From the NCBI GenBank assembly GCA_963798505.1, contig CAWCTX010000012.1:1-29858 (forward strand): DNA of 29,858 nucleotides. The letters are read 5' to 3'. Below are positions 8,001-17,817 of this stretch, in pieces. The stretch comes from CAVWSM01 sp963798505 (lineage in GTDB: Bacteria; Actinomycetota; Actinomycetes; Jiangellales; Jiangellaceae). The position numbers were made by a program, and so were the translations under genes. Position 1 is the first letter of the stretch. Every line of letters begins with the position of its first letter. Under the pieces are notes generated by a model. The model saw only the letters and a list, made by a program, of their open reading frames with translations, was not told the origin of the DNA and did no database searches.

Positions 8001-11000
8001 CGCGCACCCGGAAGGTGTGCAGCCCCGTCTGCGTCACGTCGAACTCGTGCTGGAAGGCGAACTCACACGCCTCGAACGCCCCCGCGTCCAGTGCGCACTC
8101 GTAGGTCACGTCTGGCTCGTTGGACGAGAACGTGAACGTCGCGTCGAAGACCCAAGTCTCCAGCGGCGGGTGCAAGCCGATGAAGGTGTCCGGTGCCACG
8201 CCCGCAGGCAGCGGGACGTACGTCCAGGTGTACGTCGCAGGCGTCGGGTCGACCTGCCCGGCGAGGTCGACGGCCCTGACCTCGAACGTGTGCGTTCCCG
8301 GCGCCAGCTCGAAGTACTCCTGCGGGTTGTTGCACTCCGCCCAGTCGAGGTCGCTGGTGCTGTCCAGGCGGCACTCGAAGCTGAGATCGACGAGCGGGGT
8401 GGTGTCGTCAGTCCCGATGAAGGTGAACAGCGCGTTGCGGCTGTTGCTCGGGTCCGTCGGCCGGAGGTCGATCTGGGTGTCGGGGGCCCCCGGCGCGAGG
8501 CCGATCTCGCAGACAACGATGAAGCACTGGGCCGGCTCGGCGTTGCCCGTCGCCCGGTTGCCACCACCGTCGATGACTCCCGGCTGCGCGAGGATTCCCC
8601 AGCCGTCGTTGGAGTCGACGGTGTTGCCGGTGACAGTGTGGCCGGCTCCGACCTCGATGCCGTCGCCGCTGTTGTTGTTGGCGACGTTGCTCTCGATGAC
8701 GTTGCCCTGGCCGGGCGGCGCGGCGTCAGCAGACTCGATGCCGGTGCCCGAGTTGCCGCTGGCAGCGTTGCCTCGCACGACGTTGCCGAACGACAGGCCG
8801 GAGAGCATGATGCCTCCGCCGCTCGTGGCACTCGCGTTGTTGGACTCGATCAGGTTGCTGGTGGAGTCGCTGACCTCGATGCCGCCCGCGTTGAAGCGGA
8901 CGTCGTTGCCGCGCACCACACCATTGTTGGCGTTGTCGAGGACGATGCCACCATCGCTCGACTGCTTGATGTTGTTGTCGATGAGGTCGTTGCCGTTGGA
9001 GTCGATGACCTCGATCCCAGGGCCGCCGCTCGTGGCAATGGTGTTGGTGTCGACGAGGTTGTCGTTGGACGGGCCGAGGTTGGCGAGCAGGCTTACGCCG
9101 CCACCTGAGTTGGCAGCCAGGTTGTTGGCAAACAGCGTGTTGCTACTTGATCCGTCGAGGACGATCCCGGCTCCGCTCGACCCGCTGATGCGGTTGGCCT
9201 CGAGCCGGTTGCTGCTCGATGCCTCGAGCCGGACCCCGTCGGTGGCAGTAGTTCCGACTGTGTTGTCCAACACGAGCGTGCCTTGCGTGCCGTTGGCGAT
9301 CAGAATCCCGGTGTTGTTGCCGACGATGTCGTTGGACCGGATCGTGTTGCCCATGCTGCCGTTGTCGGCGTCGGACAACGAGACGCCGGCCACCTGGTTG
9401 AGGTTCAGCGCGAGGAACGAGACGATGTTGTTGGCGGTGCCGGCGCCTAGCTGCACGCCGAAGTCGAACTCCTGCACCGACCCGTTGACGATGGTGACCC
9501 CGTCGAAGCCCGGGTTGAGTACGCCCACTCCGAGGCCGATCCCGTCAAGCAAGCGACCGTTGAGGTCGATGGTGATCCCGTCTGCACCGACCACCAGCCC
9601 GTTGCCCGAGCACTCGAGGAGGTCGTTGGCGACCAGGGTGCTCTGGGTCAGCACCTGACCGCACGTCACGCTCGCGGAGGCCGGTGGCGACGAGACGGTC
9701 CATGCGTACGTGTCTGGCGAGGAGTCCGTGTTGCCCTCGCTGTCGACCGCGCGTACCTGGAACTCGTGCGGGCCGACGGCCAGGCCGCCGTACTCCTTGG
9801 GCGACGCGCACCCAGTGAAGTCTCCTGTGTCGATCTTGCACTGGAAGGTGACGTTCTCCTCGTTGGCGGAGAACGTGAAGCTCGCCGTCGTCTGCACGGT
9901 GGTGAAGTCGGGCCCAGAGTCGATCGTCGTGTCCGGGGCGACTCCGGTCGGCCACGGCACGATCGTCCAGGCGTGCACGGCCGGGGTCAGGTCGGTGTTG
10001 CCGGAGAAGTCGACGGCGCGGACCTCGAAGGTGTGGCTGCCCAGGCTGAGGCCGGTGTAGGTCTGCGGGCTGCTGCACGGCACGAACGCCAGGCTGTCGA
10101 GCCGGCACTGGAACGTGACCGTGGTGGCGTTGTCGCTGCCCGTGAAGTGCAGCGTGGCGCTGGTGAAGCTCGTCGGGTTGCTGGGACCAGACGCGATTGA
10201 TGTCTCAGGCGCCGTGGGGTCGACGGGCAGCGGCGGGCTGCCGTCGCAGCTCACGCCGAAGCACTGGAGCGGCCGGAGGGTCAGCGGGTCGAGCGCGCCC
10301 CCGATGTTGCCTTGGGCGGAGTTCTGCCCGCCGTCGATGTTGGCGCCCGCGACGGTGCCGAGTGCGGCGTAGATGCCCCAGCCGCCGTTGTTGTTGGCGA
10401 CGTTGCCGCGGATCATGTGGCCGACGTCGTTGACGGTGATGCCATCGGCGGCGTTGTTGCTGGCGATGTTGGCATCGATGAGGTTGCCGAGTCCCGGCGG
10501 GGCCGGGTCGCCGATGTAGATGCCCTCGGAGTCGTTGGCGCTGGCGATGTTGCCGACGACGACATTGCCCAGGGACAGGGCCTCCAGCGAGATGCCGGTG
10601 CCTCCGCCCTCGCTGGCGTCGTTGGCCTCGATGCGGTTGCCCGTCGAGTTGAGCAGCTGGATGCCGCCGCTGTTGGACCGCAGGTCGTTGCTGAGGACAA
10701 CGCCGTCCTGGGCGTTCTCCAGGAGCACTCCCACGCCGCCCATGAGGCTGGCGTCGTTGTCGACCAGGTGGTTGCGGTCGGAGTCGAGGACGTGGATCCC
10801 CAGCTCGCTGTTCTCGAGGACGTTGCGCTCGACTCGGTTGTCGTTGGATGCGAGTTGCAGCCCGATGGCTGCGCCTGAGGCGTCATTGACCAGGTTGTCG
10901 GCGATCGTGTTGCCGCTTGCGCCCTCGAGACGGATCGCCATGCCGCTCGACGTCGTGAAGACGTTTCGCTCGAGCCGGTTGCCGCTGGCGTTCTGGACGA

Positions 11001-14000
11001 GGACGCCGTCGAGGGAGCTGCCGCTCACGATGTTGTCGGCGATGACCGCGCCCTGGGTGCCGTTGAGCAGCCAGAGGCCATGGGCGTTGCCGGCGAAGGT
11101 GTTCGTCGCGGACTGATGTTGCCGTTGACGCCGTCGTCGGCGTTGGAGAGCTGGACGCCGGCCACCTGGTTGAGCTGCAGGGTCAGGGTCGAGACGATGT
11201 TGGCGGCCGACCCGGTGTTGAGGAAGACGCCGACGTCGAACTCGTTCACGGTGCCGTTGGTGATGGTGACCGAGTCGAACCCGTCGTTGCGGATTCCGAA
11301 CCCGAGGTTGGTTCCGTCGATCGTGTGGTCGTTGAGGTCGATGGTGATGCCGTGTGCGCCGATGACCAGTCCGTCGCCTGGGCAGTCGACCAGGTCGTTG
11401 TCGAGGAGCGTGCTCTGGGTCAGCACCTGGCCACAGCTCACCGTGGTCAGCACCGGAGGAGCGGAGACCGTCCAGGTGAACGAGTCAGGGGTGGGGTCCG
11501 TGTTGCCCGCTCCGTCGACCGCACGGACCTGGAAGGTGTGGCTGCCGACGCCGAGGCCCGGGTAGCTCTGCGGGGATGTGCAGGCCGCGAACGCCGCCCC
11601 GTCGAGCGAGCACTCGAACGTGGCGCCCGTCTCGTCGGTGGAGAACGTGAACGTCGCTTCCGTGCTCACGGTGGTGAGGTCCGGTCCGGAGTCGATCGTC
11701 GTGTCAGGCGGGTCGACGTCGGGTGGTGCTGCGCCGACCGTCCAGGTGACGCTGGCCGGCGTCGGGTCGGCGTTGCCTGGCCAGATCGACGGCGCGTACG
11801 TCGAAGGTGTGCGAACCGAGCGCCAGACCGGTCAGAGTCACGGGGCTGGTGCACGGTGCGAAGTCAGCCTCGTTGGTGCTGTCGAGCCGGCACTGGAAGC
11901 TGAGGTGCGGACCGGGGGTCGCGTTGTCGCTGCCGCGGAACGCGAAGGTCGCGCTCGGGCTCGTGCTTGCGGTGTCCGGCTGCTCGAAGATCGTCGTGCT
12001 CGGCGGGGTTGCGTCCGGTCCGGGCGCAGCGGGCACGACCTTCCAGATGTACTCGGCCGGGGTCGCGTCGAAGTTGCCGAACGGGTCGATGGCGCGCACC
12101 TCGAACTTGTGCTCACCCGTAGGCATGAACTGGAACACCCTGGGGCTCACGCACGTTCCCCAGTTCTCGCCCTCGGGGATGTCCGGTGGCTCCGGTGGCT
12201 CGGTCGGGTCCGGCGGGTCAGGATCCGGGTCGGGATCCTGCGGTGGGTCCGGCGGCGCGTCGAGCCGGCACTCGAAGCGCAATGCGGTGACCGGGGCCAC
12301 GTTGTCGTTGCCGGTGAAGGTGAATCGGGCCGCCTGGAAGCCACTGGTCGGGTTGGCCGGGCCTTCGGTGATCGTCGTGTCGGGGGCGGTGATGTCCGGG
12401 GCGAGGGTCGGCACCGCGGCACCCGGGGCGCAGACCACCCCGGTGCACTGGTCGGGCTCGGCGTTGCCGTTGGCGGTGTTGCCGCCGCCGTCGACGTTGT
12501 CCGCCTCGACGGAGATGCCCCAACCGTCGTTGTTGTTGGCCGCGTTGCCGCCGACCGTGTGGCCCACGCCGCCGACAGCGATGCCGTCGCTGCCGTTGTT
12601 GTGCGCGGTGTTGTGCTCGATGCGGTTGCCGAGAGCGGGGTTGGGGTTGCCGAGCGGGTCGACCGCGTCGCCGGCGACCGCGATGCCGCCGCCGGTGTTG
12701 CCGTTCACGGCGTTGAAGCTGATCCGGTTGGTGATGCCGTCGACCTCGATGCCGGTGCCGTCGCCGAGGCCCGGCGATGTTGGACTCGATCACGTTGCCG
12801 TTGGAGTTCTCGAGCTCGATGCCGCCGGGGTTGAAGCGCACGTCGTTGCCCCGGATCTCGCTGCCGTTCGAGCCGTTGAGGCTGATGCCGGCGTCGGAGC
12901 CGAGGTGGGAGACGTTGGCGATGATGCGGTTCCCGTCGGAGTCCTCGATGGTCACGCCGGCGTCACCGGCGCGGGACATGGTGTTGCCTTCGACGAGGTT
13001 GCGGTGCGAACCGGCGCTGATGACGAGCGCCGGCGTCACCGGTGTCGACGAGAGTGTTGCCGAGTGATGACGTTGTCGGTCGCGCCCTCGAGGCGCATCC
13101 CACCGTCGCTGTTCAGCGCGGGGTCGGTCGAGATCGCGCCGCTGATGACGTTGTTGGCGATCCGGTGGCCGCTGGCGTCGAAGAGGAAGATGCCGAGGCC
13201 GAGGTTGCCGGTGAACGTGTTGTTCTCGACGACGCTGTTCTCGGAGCCGATCATCAGCGAGACGCCGATCTCGTTGCCGTCGAACGTGTTGTTGCGCACG
13301 GTGTTGCCGTTGCGGCCGTCGTCGGCGTCGGCCAGCTCGACACCGGCCGTGGCGTTGCCGTTGATGGTCAGAGCCCTCGACGGTGTTGAACCGGGTGCCG
13401 GCCATGAGCAGCACGCCGTAGCCGAACTCCTGGACCGTGCCGTTGGAGACGACGACGTTCTCGTAGCCGAGGTTGCGCACGCCGGCGGGGAGGCCCTCCT
13501 CGGGGGGCTCGATCGGGCCCGGCGTGACGATCTGGTGCTCCATGTAGCCGAGACCGTCGATGATGTGGCCGCCCAGGTCAACGTGGATGTTCGCGGCACC
13601 GATGACCAGGCCGTCCAGCGGGCAGTCGAACAGGTCGTTGAGCACGAGGGTGCTCTCGGTGAGCACCTGGCCGCAGCTCACCAGTGCGGGGTGTCGGCGC
13701 GGGCGGCGGCGGGGGCGGCGGCGCGTCGGGGACGTCGAACCGCAGCACGAGCTGCGGCACCTCCGGCGGCGCGTCGGGCTCGATTGGCGTGTTGCGGCTG
13801 GAGAAGGACTGCTCCTCGCCCTGCGGGTCCTCTTCGACGGAGTCCTGGATGAGCCATCCGTTGTTGGTGAGACTGCCGTCGAGCATGGCTGTCACCTGAG
13901 CCGTGACGTCCCACTCCCGGTGCCCGGTGCCCGAGGTGGCCGTGGCAGGAGTGCCGCTCGTCGTCGGCTGGTTGAGCCACGTGACGGTGTTCTCGCCCCA

Positions 14001-16997
14001 TGGTCCGGCGATTGGCACCGCTTCGAGGGTCCGCCCGGGTGCTCCCTCGGAGTAGAGGCGCAGTCGTGCCGATAGCAGCTCGCACTCGGCGGGTAAGCCG
14101 GTGGGCACCTCGAACAGCACGAGCGTGCGAGCATCCTCGCCACCCTCCGCCGACCGAACGGTGAGCGAGATGTCTGCGCCGAAGTTCTCCTCGGTGTTGC
14201 CTTCGTCGATCCAGCTGTCGGCCTCGGCGGGAACAGTCACGTTGGCCTCGGCGCAGTCTGTCGGTGACGCGACCGTCCAGATGTAGGTGGCGGGCGTGGG
14301 GTCGGCGATGCCGGCCTCGTCGATCGCCCGGACCTCGACCCGGTGCTGACCCGTGGTGAGGTTCGTGAAGCTAGTGGGGCTCGTGCACTCAAGCCAGGCC
14401 TCGGGGTCGAAGCTGTCGATGCGGCACTCGTACTCGAGAAGGACTGGCGGCGTCACGTCGTCGGTGCCCGCGAATCCGAAGATCGCGGTGCGGCCGGCGC
14501 TCGGGTTGGGCGGCGTGAGGGTGAAGAACGTCTCGGGCGGAGCGAAGTCTTCTCCTCCGACGAAGTGGTGCACGGCCGGCGTCGGGTCGACGTTGCCGGC
14601 CCGGTCGATCGCTCTGACCTCGAGGGCGTTGAAGCCCTCCGCGATGGCCGTCACCTGGTAGGGATTCGGGCACCCGAGGAATACGAGCTCGGGGTCGGGC
14701 GGTGCCGTCGGGTCCGGCGGCTCGGGGGGCTCGGTGGGGTCGGTGTTGATGAACCGGCACTCGAACAGCAGGTCGGCCGGTGGGGTCACGTCGTCGGTGC
14801 CGCTGAAAACGAAGGTGGCGACCTCGCCCGTGCTCAGCGGTCCGTCGACCACGGCTGTGTCCGGCGGTGTGGTGTCCGGCGCGGGGAAGGGGCCCTCGAA
14901 CTCGAACGCACCGATGTCGCACAGCGCGCCCTGCGGCCGTGTCACGCCTCGCTGGTCGGTAGGCGGACACGGGGTCACGCCACCATCGAGCGCGAAACTG
15001 CCCTCCTGGAGGGCGTGGGTCAGCGTCGGCCCGCCGTTGTCAGCAATCGCGTCCAGCCCCGGGCTGCTTGCGTGGGTGCGGTCCCGCGTGCCGCGGAAGA
15101 AGCACGAGTCGCCGTCCTCCAGGTTGCCGCCCTCGGACCCGAGGGCGAAGTTGCAGGCCTGGCTGTGCAGGTTGCCGGCCACGATGGTGTTGCGGAACAG
15201 CACCGACGTGCTGGGCATGATCGGGAAGTTGACGACGTTGAGCTCGCCGCCGACGCCGCTCGCGGTCGGCGCCAGATTGCCGGTGATCGTGCCGTTGACG
15301 ATAGACACCGCCGCGTCGGAGTCGGTGTAGAAGCCGCCGCCTCGCACCTGCGCCAGGTTGCCGGAGATGGTGACGTTCTCGTACTGGGCCTGGGCGTCTC
15401 CCAGCCCGTAGATGCCCCCACCGAGCCCGGAGTCGTCGTTGATCCCGACGACGGCGCGGTTGTCCCAGACGGTGGTGCCGACGACGCGTGTCGCGCCGTC
15501 GGCTGCGTTCGCGAACCCGCCGCCGTTCTCCGCGGTGTTGCGGAACAGGCTGCTGTCCTTGAGGGTGAAGTCGCCGCTGCCCTCGCTGTGGACGCCACCG
15601 CCATCGAGAGCGGCGCGGTTGTCTGTGATGGTCGCCCGTTCGACGGTGACCCGCATGCCCTCGTTCTGGATGCCGCCACCGGCGGCCTGGGTGCGGTTGT
15701 CGCGTACGGCACTGTCGACGATCCGCACCGAGCCGTTGTTGTTGATCAGGATGCCGCCGCCGGCACCGGTGGACAGGTTGGTGGCGAATGTCGCGTTGGT
15801 GACCGTGATCGCGCCGCTGCCACCGGCAGCCAGGCCGCCGCCGCCGCCTCCGCCTTCGACCGGCAGGCCGAGCTCGTCGGTCATGGTGGCGCCGGCGACG
15901 TTGTCGGAGAAGGTTGCTCCGCTGATGGTGACCGAGCGTTCGGCGTCGGCGTAGACGCCGCCGCCGTCGCCGACGGCCTCGTTGGCGGAGAAGATGCCCC
16001 GGGTGACGGTCAGGCTCGCCTTGGACGTGACCGCAACTCCGCCGCCGTAGTCGAATGCGGCGTTCTCGGTCACGGTGGCGTCGGTCAGCGAGAGCGCGCC
16101 CTCGTGCTCGCTGAAGATGCCGGCGCCGCCGGCGAGCGCGGTGTTGCCGGAGATCGTGGTGCCGGTGATGACGGCGCGGCTCGGGAAGCCGGTCTCGCTC
16201 AGCTGGCCCGCGTTGTAGAGTCCGCCGCCGTTGCGCCCCTGGTTGTCGGTGATCGTCCCGCCGGTGATCTGCAGGGTGCCGAACATGACAAAGAGCCCGC
16301 CGCCCTCGCCGCCGGTGGTGTTGCCGGAAACGGTCGAGTCGACGAGCTCAAGGCTGCCGGTGCCGCCGATGCAGGGCTCGACACAGTTGAAGTCGATCGG
16401 CTCACCGTGGTAGATGCCTCCGCCGGAAGTGGTGGCAAAGCTGTCTAGCACCTCGACACCCCGGAACGTGACGCTCCCGTGCGACGAGTTGTGGACGGCG
16501 CCTCCGGCCTCCTGGTGCCAGCCCTCGCGCAGGGTGACCCCGGAGATGGTGACGTTGTTGGCCGTCGGGTGGATCTCGAAGAGGCGGTCGAGGGAGAGCT
16601 GCTCGACCGGCGCGCCGGTGAAGGGTTCGCCTCCGTCGATGATGGTGGCTCCCACGCCGGCGCCTGTCACCGTTACCGAGCCGATGACATCGAGGTCGCC
16701 GCTGTCGGCGAGGTTCTCGTTCAGCGGAGGGAGGGCGAGCTCGTACGTCCCCGCGGGCACGATGATGTTGTCCGCGCCGGGCAGGTCGTTGGTCTCTTGC
16801 ACGGCGGCGCGGAGCGTGCACGTTCCAGCCGAGGTGGCACAGAGGCCGTCTCCCACGGCGACATCGACGGCGTCGGCGGTGCTGTTTACCGTGAACGTCA
16901 CGGCGGCGACGGCGGGGGTCGGGATCAGAGCCATGGTGGCGACCAGCGCCAGAATTCCTGCACCTAGACCGGACGCGCGCCTCAACCGACGAAACAT
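5003..16997 (-). CDS. Giant secreted modular protein (CSLREA, beta-helix, Ig-like and DNRLRE modules), about nine frameshifts
   Basis: About 4,000 codons, from ATG 16997 (preceded by a GAGGTGGGGGA ribosome site) to TAA 5003-5005. A signal peptide (FRRLRRASGLGAGILALVAT, cleavage near AVAA) is followed by four right-handed beta-helix modules, about 16 Ig-like repeats and three DNRLRE domains. Approximate order in residues: CSLREA/beta-helix 1 ending in a choice-of-anchor Q type domain (31-700), Ig x2, DNRLRE (912-1090), helix 2 (1105-1520), Ig x3, helix 3 (1850-2250), Ig x2, helix 4 (2440-2830), Ig x8, DNRLRE, Ig, DNRLRE to the end. No LPXTG, C-terminal helix or catalytic motif was seen, so it is predicted to be secreted or loosely surface-bound, with an adhesive, structural or polysaccharide-binding role inferred. 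Frames change near 13675, 13375, 13065, 13030, 12775, 11780, 11115, 7125 and 6805, yet repeat motifs continue exactly across each break, so I read it as one gene. Several adjacent genes are less likely because no start, ribosome site or signal peptide appears at the breaks. Confidence 0.8.
5006..6305 (-). other. C-terminal pair of DNRLRE modules around one Ig-like repeat
   Basis: Two modules starting VTANADSWLEEASPTSNKGT and VNAVADAWVDQSSPSTNKGT share VVESATLR / VVQSATLR, WREWNVAAQ / WREWAVTSQ, GFLIQDA / GFLIRDA and RPQLV. They flank one Ig-like unit (5520-5780) and a PPPPPPD linker. The protein ends RPQLVVTFAPAG with no anchor. Confidence 0.8.
6300..8500 (-). repeat. Array of eight Ig-like repeats
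   Basis: Each unit of about 85-100 residues has the plan PDTTI.SGP, ATFTFSS, an F.CSLD turn, AACTSP, YTGL..G.HTF.VRA.D..GN and TW.V. Two Cys per unit (in CSLD and in CTSP) could form a disulfide. The same unit occurs twice at 14270-14890, three times at 11455-12425, twice at 9685-10230 and once at 5520-5780. Frameshifts lie near 7125 and 6805. Confidence 0.8.
8510..9672 (-). repeat. Beta-helix module 4 (repeat unit, copy 3)
   Basis: Begins VTCGQVLTQSTLVANDLLEC and ends GGGNRATGNAEPAQC. Rungs follow the pattern SNRLEANRISGSSGAGIVL. It reads in one frame throughout and is the best-preserved copy. Confidence 0.8.
10245..11442 (-). repeat. Beta-helix module 3 (repeat unit, copy 2)
   Basis: Begins VSCGQVLTQSTLLDNDLVDC and DGLVIGAHGITIDLNDH, and ends with LQCFGVSC after an asparagine-rich set of rungs such as GNRIEANDASEGG and IRGNVANNNGGWGIYA. 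The DNA coding the opening is close to the other copies (for example gtgctctgggtcagcacctg at about 11409 and again near 9640). One frameshift lies near 11115. Confidence 0.75.
12430..13683 (-). repeat. Beta-helix module 2 (repeat unit, copy 1)
   Basis: Begins VSCGQVLTESTLVLNDL and DGLVIGAANIHVDLGGH, continues as NosD-like rungs (NTVRNNTFDGNEIGV, NGNVIESNIAG), and ends GGGNTANGNAEPDQC followed by TGVVC. It shares start and end signatures with the modules at 10245-11442 and 8510-9672. Four frameshifts fall inside (near 13375, 13065, 13030 and 12775). Confidence 0.75.
13725..14262 (-). other. Domain: DNRLRE module 1
   Basis: Shows VPAEADSWIDEGNTEENFG, LVLFEVPTGLPAECELLSA, LRLYSEG, TVTWLNQP, GTGHREWDVTAQV and QSFSSRN, the landmarks of the DNRLRE carbohydrate-associated jelly-roll-like module. 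A proline run (PPPPPPPAP) links it to beta-helix 2. Confidence 0.75.
14895..16905 (-). other. Domain: CSLREA start, beta-helix 1 and choice-of-anchor Q type end
   Basis: The module opens with FTVNSTADAVDVAVGDGLC and GTCTLRAAVQETN, the CSLREA signature. Many beta-helix rungs follow with GGG turns (for example GGGIYHGE, GGGLFVMFG, GGGVAVTS). It closes with FRNTIVAGN, a Cys pair, IADNGGPTLTHAL, TDQRGVTRPQG and CDIGAFEFE, which is the choice-of-anchor Q pattern. Confidence 0.8.
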
Positions 16998-17018
16998 TCC
17001 CCCACCTCGCCCTCGCCC

Positions 17019-17034
17019 GCCCCGTTGCCGGGGC
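17019..17034 (-). promoter_or_regulatory. Hairpin with GCAA tetraloop in the giant gene leader
   Basis: On the minus strand GCCCCG-GCAA-CGGGGC forms a perfect 6-bp stem closed by a GNRA tetraloop, ending about 21 bases before ATG 16997. It could stabilise the mRNA or affect initiation. No known riboswitch class was recognised. Confidence 0.4.
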
Positions 17035-17142
17035 ATGATTGGCGGCCGCCCGTGGCGATCGAACTGCCGAGACCGAGATCGATCCCAAGGTCAGCAAACC
17101 GCGAAGCGCGTGCGCGGGTAATTGGTGTGTCGGCCGTATTTC

Positions 17143-17160
17143 CGTTCAGGCGTCTGAACG
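17143..17160 (-). terminator. Short hairpin across the stop codon of the second response regulator
   Basis: CGTTCAG and CTGAACG form a 7-bp stem with a 4-base loop, spanning the TGA at 17146-17148. No T-run follows on the minus strand, so termination before the giant gene would be weak. Confidence 0.3.
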
Positions 17161-17817
17161 AATAGCACCGTGGCCATGCGGTTTCAGCAGTTCCACCGCT
17201 TCTTCCCGTGTTGACACTCCGAGCTTGCGGAGCAGCTCGGAGATGTGCCGCCGAACCGTGACGGCGTCGATCGCAAGCCGCCTCGCGATGTCGGTCGTCG
17301 TGAGGCCCGCGGCGAGCAACTCGAGAACGTCCCACGCGCGGCGCGGCAGCTCGACCGCATGTCCGTCCCTGGCGACAAGGCTGGTGCGGCGGCCCCGCCG
17401 ACGGAACTCCTCCACGAGCCGGCCGGCGAGCCAACCGGGCATAGGCGCCTCGCCCGCAACGGCGGCCCGCACCGCGGCCGGCAGCTCTGCCGGGTCCATG
17501 TCCTTCAGCAGGTATCCCGCCGCGCCGGCCGTGAGCGCGTCGAACAGATCCTCAGCCTCGGCTGAAACCGTGAGCATGACGACGGTCGAATCCGGCAACT
17601 GGGACGCGATCTCCGCGACCGCCAAGATGCCATTGCCCGGCATCCGCACGTCCAGCAAGCAGATATCGGGGTGCTCGCGGAGTGCCACAGAGATCGCATC
17701 GTTGGCGTTGGCCACCTCGGCACAGACGACGAATCCGGCATCATCGAGCGTCTGCCTGACGGACTCGCGCACCGGTGCATGATCGTCGGCGATGAGGACG
17801 CGCAGCGAGCCGGTCAC
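17146..17817 (-). CDS. NarL/LuxR-family response regulator (second of cassette)
   Basis: A 223-residue DNA-binding response regulator. The receiver domain has ADDH acidic residues (Asp11/Asp12), phosphoacceptor Asp56 in CLLDVRMPG, the Thr in MLTVSAE and the Lys in YLLKDMDP. The C-terminal LuxR-type helix-turn-helix reads VELPRRAWDVLELLAAGLTT, TDIARRLAIDAVTVRRHISE and LLRKLGV. The first helix is atypical (ELPRRAWDVLELL where LTxREREVL is usual). GTG 17815-17817 overlaps the stop of the upstream kinase (GTGA), so it is coupled to the degenerate kinase at 17814-19226. The giant gene starts 149 bp downstream on the same strand and is a possible target. The frame is clean. Confidence 0.92.
   Translation of the reverse strand: MTGSLRVLIADDHAPVRESVRQTLDDAGFVVCAEVANANDAISVALREHPDICLLDVRMPGNGILAVAEIASQLPDSTVVMLTVSAEAEDLFDALTAGAAGYLLKDMDPAELPAAVRAAVAGEAPMPGWLAGRLVEEFRRRGRRTSLVARDGHAVELPRRAWDVLELLAAGLTTTDIARRLAIDAVTVRRHISELLRKLGVSTREEAVELLKPHGHGAIRSDA

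Noticed and set aside
8570..13350. CRISPR-like or satellite repeats suggested by recurring gttgttg / gcgttgcc text
   Set aside because: The repeats are irregular, lie in frame, and encode Asn/Gly-rich beta-helix rungs; there is no constant repeat/spacer structure.
6811..16448. Very long open frames on the plus strand opposite the giant gene (for example 6811-9108, 8120-9658, 11807-13852, 14343-16448)
   Set aside because: They are antisense frames kept open by GC-rich repetitive codon use. Their translations are Arg/Val/Gly-rich without domains, whereas the minus-strand frames show continuous motif patterns.
5003..16997. Programmed ribosomal frameshifting as an explanation of the breaks
   Set aside because: There are about nine breaks in different contexts with no shared slippery site or following structure, and similar breaks occur in unrelated genes.
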